A DNA stretch of 8,433 nucleotides from the NCBI GenBank assembly GCA_003506735.1, contig DNYS01000166.1:6995-15427 (forward strand). The letters are read 5' to 3'. The stretch is from Nitrospinota bacterium (GTDB lineage: Bacteria > UBA8248). The translations under genes and the position numbers were made by a program. Every line of letters begins with the position of its first letter. The first letter of the stretch is position 1. The notes beneath the pieces were generated by a model. The model worked only from the letters and a program-made list of their open reading frames with translations. It made no database searches and was not told the DNA's origin. Of this stretch, positions 1 to 4,914 are shown piece after piece.

Positions 1-389
1 ATCTCTTCTTTTGTGTACCGGATGACTTCATCCGTGTAGGATTCGATTTTCCCGATATAGTTTTTTTCCATCAATCCGCTGAATAAATCGACAAATTCGA
101 TGCGTTCCTTGGGTGTGCGTTTTCTCCATTGGCGGGCCAGCGACCGCCGGGACATTTCCTTGAAGTCGAACTGCTTTTCAATGGCGCTTCGCAGCTTGGC
201 CCGCCGGACGGATTTTTGGCCGTCCATTTTGAGTTTGGGGTCGCGGAGGATATTTAGCACCGAATCGATCCCCGCTTTTACCCGATTGGTGGCTTCGCCG
301 GCATTTACGCCGTTCGCGGCGAGCGTAAAACAAAGGGCAAGAGCGGCCAGAATAAAGATAGACCGTTTGAGGAAGGGAATTTCATTCAT
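1..389 (-). CDS. mlaC: MlaC/Ttg2D-family periplasmic phospholipid carrier (partial, C-terminus beyond window)
   Basis: This is the N-terminal 129 residues of a MlaC-type protein, which shuttles phospholipid across the periplasm between the MlaFEDB complex and the outer membrane. A signal peptide is visible: basic K8-R9, a hydrophobic stretch at about 10-25, and likely cleavage after V-N-A (residue 30). The mature part has the family pattern: a repeated 'VLNIL.D' helix, then 'FDFKEMSRRSLARQW' and 'TPKERIEFVDLFSGLMEKNYIGKI'. Family members run about 190-210 residues, so roughly a third is missing beyond the left edge. The ATG at 387-389 is preferred because the signal peptide follows it directly and GGAG lies 11 nt upstream (401-404). 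An in-frame ATG at 471-473 would add 28 polar residues before the signal sequence and is unlikely. It is the third gene of an mlaE-mlaD-mlaC run, 208 bp after mlaD. The family call is strong. Confidence 0.9.
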   Translation of the reverse strand, partial: MNEIPFLKRSIFILAALALCFTLAANGVNAGEATNRVKAGIDSVLNILRDPKLKMDGQKSVRRAKLRSAIEKQFDFKEMSRRSLARQWRKRTPKERIEFVDLFSGLMEKNYIGKIESYTDEVIRYTKEE

Positions 390-415
390 GGATTCGAAAT
401 CTCCGGTTGAATGCT

Positions 416-443
416 GCCCGCCCCTCTGGGCTCTGCCGCGGGC
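416..443 (-). other. Inverted repeat upstream of mlaC (possible mRNA hairpin)
   Basis: GCCCGC at 416-421 and GCGGGC at 438-443 are perfect 6-bp arms around a 16-nt loop. A nested CCC-TCT-GGG lies inside the loop (422-430). In the mlaC transcript the hairpin would end about 12 nt upstream of the GGAG ribosome-binding site. No U-tract follows, so it does not look like an intrinsic terminator. It may protect or expose the 5' end of mlaC, or be a chance feature of GC-rich DNA. Confidence 0.3.
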
Positions 444-597
444 TTGGGTCGGGGGGAGAATATACTCTTTCATCGTACAATATCCGGGTCCGGTGAGGAG
501 CGGTTTTCTGCCCCGAGAATCGCCCCATCCTGTTTCCGGGACGCGGTTACCGATAAAATTTCGATTGATAATGTTCGTGACGCCTCGGTTTGCGTAT

Positions 598-1041
598 TTA
601 TTTCACCTTCCCAAAGATGAAATCGCCGATTAATTTTTCGATATCGATGGGAGGCTCGGTCTCCCTGATTTTCCCGCCGGGTCTTATCATGGCGATCGAC
701 CCTCCCAATGAAAGACGAATATATTTATCCCCCAAAATTCCCTTCGTCCGGATGGAGGCGATCGAATCTTTGCTCAGTTTGATCGAATCGTCGAGTTGAA
801 GGGTGACCAGGGCGTCCTCTCCGGAAAGGCCGATGGCCTGGATGCGGCCGACTTTGACGCCCGCTATTTCGACCGACGCGCCCACCCGGAGGCCCGATAC
901 CGAAGTGAACTTGGCTGTGAAGTTGTAGGTGCCCGCCGGAAACAGGTCCAGGCCCCCCAAGCGAACCGATATCATGGCCAGCGCGATGATTCCGGCCAGG
1001 ACAAATATGCCGACGGTAAGCTCAATGGATCGTTGCGACAA
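598..1041 (-). CDS. mlaD: MlaD-like MCE-domain protein of the phospholipid transporter
   Basis: This is an inner-membrane-anchored MCE protein of 147 residues. In E. coli the homologue forms a hexameric ring on MlaE that passes lipid to MlaC. A single N-terminal helix (about 8-27) is followed by an MCE domain at about 38-115, with the typical 'VGASVEIAGVKVGRI' turn and 'GILGDKYIRL' strand. The C-terminal 'IDIEKLIGDFIF' helix matches short MlaD proteins; E. coli MlaD is longer, at about 183 residues. The start is a TTG at 1039-1041, supported by AAGGA at 1050-1054 with an 8-nt spacer. That site lies in the 17-nt gap after the mlaE stop, which suggests co-transcription and possibly coupled translation with mlaE. 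No ATPase gene separates it from mlaE, which is atypical. The family call is firm. Confidence 0.93.
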   Translation of the reverse strand: MSQRSIELTVGIFVLAGIIALAMISVRLGGLDLFPAGTYNFTAKFTSVSGLRVGASVEIAGVKVGRIQAIGLSGEDALVTLQLDDSIKLSKDSIASIRTKGILGDKYIRLSLGGSIAMIRPGGKIRETEPPIDIEKLIGDFIFGKVK

Positions 1042-1058
1042 TTTTCAGTTCCTTTCCG

Positions 1059-1880
1059 TCAGTACAGAAGTGAGGTCATTACATAGTCGCCAATCAGGAT
1101 CAGAACGGTCGAAAGAACGACCGCGGAGGTGGTCGCTTTTCCGACGCCCTCGGCGCCATGCCCGCAATGATATCCTTTATAAGAACAGACCCACGTCACC
1201 AGAACCGCGAAAAGCAAAGATTTCCAACATCCGCCGAGGATGTCGGAAATCAGCACCTGCTCCCTCATATGACCAAAATATGTCCCGCTGCTCAACCCCA
1301 GAAGCTTCACCCCGACGAGATAGCCCCCAAAAATGCCCACGATGTCGAAGAACACGGTCAGAATCGGAATTGCCACGATCCCGGCGGCGATGCGGGGGGA
1401 GGCGAGCCTCTGGACGGGGTTCACGGCCATGCTTTTGAGGGCGTCCACCTGCTCGGTGATGACCATGATTCCGATTTCGGCCGTCATGGCCGAGCCGGCG
1501 CGCCCGGTGACCACCATTGCGGTCAGGACCGGGCCCAGCTCCCGGATTAAACTCAGCGCCACCGCCGGGCCGAGCAACCCCTCGGAGCTGAATTTTTGCA
1601 GCGTGTAAAAACCTTGAAGGGCCAGCACCATCCCCGTGAACAGGGAGGTGAGGAGGACGATGGACAGGGAGCCGACCCCGATAAAATAGATTTGGCGGAT
1701 GATGAGCGATGGGCGCCAGGGGGGACGGGCGAGGTAGTAGACCGAGGCGGCCAGGAAAATGGCCATTTTCCCCATCTCGGAGACGAAATCCAGCGTCCCC
1801 GCCCCGAGGGACGATATCTTGCCGGTAAGGGTTGAGCCTAATGAGAGGTCCGAAAGGCCGTCTCGATTTTCCGGTGACAC
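1059..1880 (-). CDS. mlaE: MlaE-family ABC transporter permease
   Basis: This is the permease of the Mla lipid-transport ABC system, an integral inner-membrane protein that couples the MlaF ATPase to the MlaD ring. It has 273 residues; E. coli MlaE has 260. Diagnostic family motifs are present: 'GMVLALQGFYTL' (about 83-94), 'RELGPVLTAMVVTGRAGSAMTAEIG' split across about 113-137, and the cytoplasmic 'TEQVDALKSMAVNP' segment (about 142-155). Hydrophobic helices fall at about 63-90, 100-128, 165-192, 220-233 and 252-271. The start is a GTG at 1878-1880, the first possible start after an in-frame TGA near 1905. Its ribosome-binding site is weak: AAGGA at 1894-1898 lies 13 nt away. It is the first gene of the mlaE-mlaD-mlaC run. 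No mlaF precedes it, because the next gene upstream is divergent. Confidence 0.94.
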   Translation of the reverse strand: MSPENRDGLSDLSLGSTLTGKISSLGAGTLDFVSEMGKMAIFLAASVYYLARPPWRPSLIIRQIYFIGVGSLSIVLLTSLFTGMVLALQGFYTLQKFSSEGLLGPAVALSLIRELGPVLTAMVVTGRAGSAMTAEIGIMVITEQVDALKSMAVNPVQRLASPRIAAGIVAIPILTVFFDIVGIFGGYLVGVKLLGLSSGTYFGHMREQVLISDILGGCWKSLLFAVLVTWVCSYKGYHCGHGAEGVGKATTSAVVLSTVLILIGDYVMTSLLY

Positions 1881-1981
1881 TTCAGATTGTCCGTCCTTGG
1901 GGAATCAAGGCCCATGCGAGGGGCGGCTGTTATGGCGGTCGGTGAAGATTGCCTCGGAAATGCTGAAATATTTCCGTGGCT

Positions 1982-2011
1982 AGTGTATCTTCCCCTATTG
2001 TCCGATGGCAA
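1982..2011 (-). promoter_or_regulatory. Candidate sigma70-type promoter for the mlaEDC run
   Basis: On the minus strand TTGCCA (2006-2011, 5/6 to the -35 consensus) is followed after 18 nt by TACACT (1982-1987, 4/6 to the -10 consensus). This would give a leader of roughly 95 nt before the mlaE GTG. The assignment is by consensus match only. Confidence 0.35.
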
Positions 2012-2012
2012 T

Positions 2013-2027
2013 GATCTTTTGAAGATC
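2013..2027. repeat. Palindrome GATCTT-TTG-AAGATC, possible operator
   Basis: Perfect 6-bp inverted arms (2013-2018 and 2022-2027) surround a 3-bp centre. The palindrome lies immediately upstream of the candidate -35 box of the mlaE promoter. That is a plausible place for a regulator to bind, but short palindromes also occur by chance. Confidence 0.35.
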
Positions 2028-2039
2028 TCCTTCAGGGTA

Positions 2040-2067
2040 TTGATTTTTGAGAGAGACGCAATAATAC
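2040..2067 (+). promoter_or_regulatory. Weak candidate promoter for the membrane-protein gene
   Basis: TTGATT (2040-2045) and TAATAC (2062-2067) are separated by 16 nt. The -10 match is poor (3/6), although an overlapping AATAAT at 2060-2065 is closer to consensus but badly spaced. It would leave a leader of about 120 nt. Confidence 0.2.
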
Positions 2068-2077
2068 CCCCGAAATC

Positions 2078-2108
2078 CGGGTTTCAGCGGGTTTCCGGGG
2101 CCGGGTTT
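2078..2108 (+). repeat. Three direct copies of CGGGTTT
   Basis: CGGGTTT occurs at 2078-2084, 2088-2094 and 2102-2108, with start-to-start distances of 10 and 14 bp. It sits in the leader of the plus-strand membrane-protein gene. It may be a protein-binding cluster or local repeat slippage. Confidence 0.4.
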
Positions 2109-2196
2109 ACGAGGCAAGAGGCACCCCCCCCAGAGGCCGCCCGCCCGTTTGTGGCCGGCGGGGCCGTTTGGGGGCTATTTTTCCTGGAGATGAACC

Positions 2197-3039
2197 ATGA
2201 CCGAGGAGAGGAGCCTGCGGCCGCTCTCAAGCTATCTGGAGTTCGGGTGGCGGCTCCATTGGGAGGATTTCTCTCAGCTGACGGCCTGGGCGCTGGGCGC
2301 CTATTTGCCGCTCTCGATTTTGACCCTTTATATCCAGCCTCCCGTCGAGATGATATTTAAGGGCGCGGAACAGGCCCTCCCGCTCCTCCCGCGCATATTT
2401 GCCGCCCAAGTAATCCTCCGTGTTCTCGAAACCTTCGTATTGGTCTTGATCATATTGAGAATTGAAGCCAGGCGGAATGGGGACGAGAATATCTGGGACA
2501 TCGAGGAGGCTTTTTCGCGGATACGCAGGGTCGCCACGGTGGATCTGGCCTATTTCGTCGGAATCCAGGCCATCACGGTTTTGGTCTTTTGGCTGGGCCT
2601 GATGCTGGCCTCCATGTTCATTGGTTCCGGTCCCCCGAGTTTTTATTTTGCCATATCGGTGGCGGCCTTCGTGAGCATCGGGGCGGCGGTCCGGTATTAT
2701 TTTGCCTCGCTGATTGCTCTGCTTCATGGGACTTCTTTTTCGGAATCTTTTCGGATGGCCGGGGCGGTTTCATCCGGCGGCGAGCGCCTCATCGTCACCA
2801 TCGTCATGACGTATATGGCGGTCCGGTACATGATGTTGCCTTATTTTTTTAACAAGGTATTCGGAGGCGATATTTTCGGCCAGGTCATGATCCAGGCGGG
2901 CTTTATCGCCACCTCGATCCCGTATTATCTGGCGGGCTATCTTCTGTATCTGGATCTCGCGCCAGCCGCCAAGGAGCAGGTCACGCTCAGCCGGGAGGCG
3001 ATCAAAGAGGTGCCGGACGATATTTCCCCGGACGAGTAA
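2197..3039 (+). CDS. Six-helix integral membrane protein of unknown function
   Basis: I do not recognise the family with confidence. The 280-residue product has about six hydrophobic segments, near residues 27-46, 62-88, 114-141, 148-177, 197-216 and 226-253. No signal peptide is visible. The N-terminus is short and charged, and the C-terminal tail is acidic, ending 'PDDISPDE'. A charged loop at about 89-112 ('RIEARRNGDENIWDIEEAFSRIRR') lies between helices 2 and 3. The arrangement loosely resembles membrane domains of the glycerophosphodiesterase-membrane/DUF975 type, but no catalytic motif is visible. The start ATG has a good ribosome-binding site, GGAGA at 2186-2190 with 6-nt spacing. It is divergent from mlaE and convergent with the hydrolase gene 28 bp away. 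A link to envelope lipid transport would be inferred from position only. Confidence 0.85.
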   Translation: MTEERSLRPLSSYLEFGWRLHWEDFSQLTAWALGAYLPLSILTLYIQPPVEMIFKGAEQALPLLPRIFAAQVILRVLETFVLVLIILRIEARRNGDENIWDIEEAFSRIRRVATVDLAYFVGIQAITVLVFWLGLMLASMFIGSGPPSFYFAISVAAFVSIGAAVRYYFASLIALLHGTSFSESFRMAGAVSSGGERLIVTIVMTYMAVRYMMLPYFFNKVFGGDIFGQVMIQAGFIATSIPYYLAGYLLYLDLAPAAKEQVTLSREAIKEVPDDISPDE

Positions 3040-3045
3040 AACGGA

Positions 3046-3057
3046 CCCGGGCCCGGG
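3046..3057. repeat. 12-bp perfect palindrome between convergent genes
   Basis: CCCGGGCCCGGG lies in the 28-bp gap between two convergent stop codons, 7 bp after the membrane-protein stop. It could fold only with a very short stem and no T-tract follows on either strand, so it is not a standard intrinsic terminator. It might still pause polymerase from either side. Confidence 0.4.
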
Positions 3058-3067
3058 GGGAGCTGAA

Positions 3068-3850
3068 TTAAATCCTAATGTCCAGCGTCAACCCGTCGTA
3101 GGCCAATTCCACCCCCTTGGGCAGATTCCGGTTGGTTTCGTGGAATTCCAGTTCGTAGTTGGTATGGGTGAAGTATGTTTTTTCGGGCTTCAGCCGATCC
3201 ACGATTTCCAGCGCCTGCTTGATCGTCAGGTGGGAGGGGTGCTCCCGGTGCCTGAGCGCATCGAGGATCAGCACCCGGACACCCTTGAGGATTTCCATCG
3301 ATTCGGGCGGGATCGAACTGCAATCCGTCGCATAGGCGAAATCGCCGACCCGGATTCCCATCACCCGTATCCCGCCGTGTTCCATGTCGAATGGGCGAAC
3401 CTTCATTCCTCCGGTCTCGAAAGGCTCGGTGCCCACCTCCTCGAGCGTCAGCCTCGGTTTGAATCCGACGTAATGATTTTCGTCCGAAAAAATATAGCTG
3501 AAATTCGCCCGGATGATTTTCGCCGATTCGGGGTGGGCATAGCAGGGGATCGATTTTTTCATGATGAAATTGAACACCCGCAAATCGTCGATTCCGTTGG
3601 TATGGTCGGCGTGATAGTGGGTGTAAACGACGGCATCGACGCGGCGTAATCCATGCTGCAAGGCTTGTTGCCGCAGGTCGGGGCCGGTATCGACCAACAG
3701 GTTCGAATCCCCGTTTTCGATGAGAATGCTGGGGCGGAGACGCTTGTTGCGGGGATCGTCCGAGAGGCAAACGGGATCAAGGCAACCGATAGCCGGAACG
3801 CCGGTCGAGGTTCCGCATCCGAGAACAACAACACGCGCCGGTTTGCTCAC
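3068..3850 (-). CDS. PhnP-like metallo-beta-lactamase-fold phosphodiesterase/hydrolase
   Basis: This is a 260-residue soluble MBL-fold enzyme of the PhnP/RNase Z-like branch, whose characterised member hydrolyses cyclic phosphodiesters. The N-terminal 'GCGTSTGVP' (11-19) is typical. The metal ligands are all visible: H78, H80, D82 and H83 ('THYHADHTNG'), H158, D176 and H229. The 'HREHPSHLT' segment (201-209) is also conserved. No phn genes are nearby, so a phosphonate role cannot be assumed; the substrate is unknown. The E. coli PhnP structural zinc site uses three Cys and one His. Here C23 and C28 remain, but the middle Cys is D25 and the His (H229+3) is Y232. The start is a GTG overlapping the aldolase TGA by 4 bp, with GAGG at 3858-3861, 7 nt upstream, which implies translational coupling. 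Confidence 0.9.
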   Translation of the reverse strand: MSKPARVVVLGCGTSTGVPAIGCLDPVCLSDDPRNKRLRPSILIENGDSNLLVDTGPDLRQQALQHGLRRVDAVVYTHYHADHTNGIDDLRVFNFIMKKSIPCYAHPESAKIIRANFSYIFSDENHYVGFKPRLTLEEVGTEPFETGGMKVRPFDMEHGGIRVMGIRVGDFAYATDCSSIPPESMEILKGVRVLILDALRHREHPSHLTIKQALEIVDRLKPEKTYFTHTNYELEFHETNRNLPKGVELAYDGLTLDIRI

Positions 3851-4902
3851 GCAACAGCCTCAGCCAGCGCCGCCGCCCCTTTGTCCACGTCCTCGCGGGA
3901 AATGTCGATGTGGGTGACCGCTCGAAGCATGGTTTTTCCGGGAACCGATAGAGCGACACCCCGATCTTTGAGGCGCTCCGAGATTTCGCGGGCGGTTTTG
4001 CCCGAATCGGCGACGTCGAGATACACGATATTCGTCGGGGTGGTTTCGTAGACGTGACGCACGCCGGGAATTCCCGAGGTGAGTTCGGAGAAACGCTGGG
4101 CGTTTTGATGGTCCTCGGCAAGCCGTGCTACGTGGTGATCGAGCGCATGAATCCCGGCCGCGGCCAGAATGCCCGCCTGGCGCCAGCCGCCACCCAGGAT
4201 TTTGCGGCGTTTCCGCGCCTCCCGGATAAAGTCCTCGCTTCCCATCAGGATGGATCCCACCGGGCATCCCAGGCCTTTGGACAAACAAAAGCTGATCGAA
4301 TCGCACTGCGCGCCCCATTCGGCGGGTCCGATGCCCGAAGCAACGATGGCGTTGAATATTCGCGCGCCGTCGATATGAAGCGGAATCCCATGGCTGTTGG
4401 CAAAGGTGCGAAGCTCCTTGATTCGATCGATGGGAAAAATCTGGCCGCCGCCGGCGTTGTGGGTATTTTCCACCCATAGAATGGCGCTCCGGGGGAGCCG
4501 CTCGGCCACCGGATGAAATGCGTCCTCGGCTTCTTTCCGTGAATATACGCCCCGGTCCGCGGTGACGAATGAAAACTGAATCCCCGAAATCACGGCGGCG
4601 GCGGCCAACTCGCTCCGGTAGGGGTGACAGCCCGCGTCGGCGATGATCTCCTCGCCCGGCCGGGTGTACACGTTGATGGCGATTTGGTTGGCCTGGGTGC
4701 CCGTGGGAACGAAAAGGGCGGCTTCTTTTCCGAATAAAGCGGCTGCCTTCTCCAGAAGGTCGTTGACCGTGGGGTCCTCTCCCGAGGAATCGTCGCCCAC
4801 GGCCGCCCCGGCCATGGCCTCCCGCATCTCGGGCGTCGGCCGGGTGGCGGTATCGCTCCTCAGGTCGATCAGGGGGTGATTCACGAAAAGCGCTCCGTTC
4901 AT
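3847..4902 (-). CDS. ltaE: Low-specificity L-threonine aldolase (PLP-dependent)
   Basis: This cytoplasmic PLP enzyme cleaves L-threonine and L-allo-threonine to glycine and acetaldehyde. It has 351 residues, a normal length. The N-terminal 'IDLRSDTATRPTPEMREAM' is a family signature, followed by 'GEDPTVN' (41-47) and the PLP-phosphate loop 'PTGTQANQ' (66-73). Active-site H93 and 'ENTHN' (145-149) follow, then 'HIDGAR' (176-181) with PLP-ring D178. The Schiff-base lysine is K209 in 'CLSKGLG', and R327 is the likely substrate-carboxylate arginine. The usual 'GDDVYGEDP' reads 'GDDSSGEDP', so the aromatic residue there is replaced. Two starts are possible: ATG at 4900-4902, which lacks a clear ribosome-binding site, or GTG at 4882-4884 with GGAG 8 nt upstream. 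It follows the HD-GYP stop by 12 bp (ATG) or 30 bp (GTG) and overlaps the next gene. Confidence 0.94.
   Translation of the reverse strand: MNGALFVNHPLIDLRSDTATRPTPEMREAMAGAAVGDDSSGEDPTVNDLLEKAAALFGKEAALFVPTGTQANQIAINVYTRPGEEIIADAGCHPYRSELAAAAVISGIQFSFVTADRGVYSRKEAEDAFHPVAERLPRSAILWVENTHNAGGGQIFPIDRIKELRTFANSHGIPLHIDGARIFNAIVASGIGPAEWGAQCDSISFCLSKGLGCPVGSILMGSEDFIREARKRRKILGGGWRQAGILAAAGIHALDHHVARLAEDHQNAQRFSELTSGIPGVRHVYETTPTNIVYLDVADSGKTAREISERLKDRGVALSVPGKTMLRAVTHIDISREDVDKGAAALAEAVA
4893..4896 (-). promoter_or_regulatory. Ribosome-binding site favouring the GTG start of the aldolase gene
   Basis: GGAG at 4893-4896 lies 8 nt upstream of an in-frame GTG (4882-4884), which gives a product six residues shorter beginning just before 'NHPLIDLRSD'. 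The ATG at 4900-4902 has no comparable site, and most family members begin close to the 'IDLRSDT' motif. Confidence 0.45.
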
Positions 4903-4914
4903 TCTAGAGGCGGC

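Larger units (their letters stand above)
1881..2196. other. Divergent intergenic region between mlaE and the membrane-protein gene
   Basis: No convincing gene is seen in these 316 bp. Reading frames exist through it, but they lack ribosome-binding sites and recognisable sequence. The region holds a candidate minus-strand promoter (1982-2011), a 15-bp palindrome next to it (2013-2027), a weaker plus-strand promoter candidate (2040-2067), three CGGGTTT copies (2078-2108), and GC-rich DNA leading to the GGAGA ribosome-binding site at 2186-2190. Confidence 0.7.

Noticed and set aside
1887..2360. 157-codon plus-strand frame across the divergent intergenic region
   Set aside because: It overlaps the start of the six-helix protein out of frame, shows no family sequence, and covers the likely promoter region.
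3046..3060. GC-rich palindrome as a bidirectional intrinsic terminator
   Set aside because: There is no T-tract on either strand and no room for a stable loop, so it is reported only as a palindrome.
3075..3770. 231-codon minus-strand frame inside the PhnP-like gene
   Set aside because: It is an alternative frame of the same strand, rich in Arg and Pro with no motif. The overlapping frame has all MBL metal ligands.
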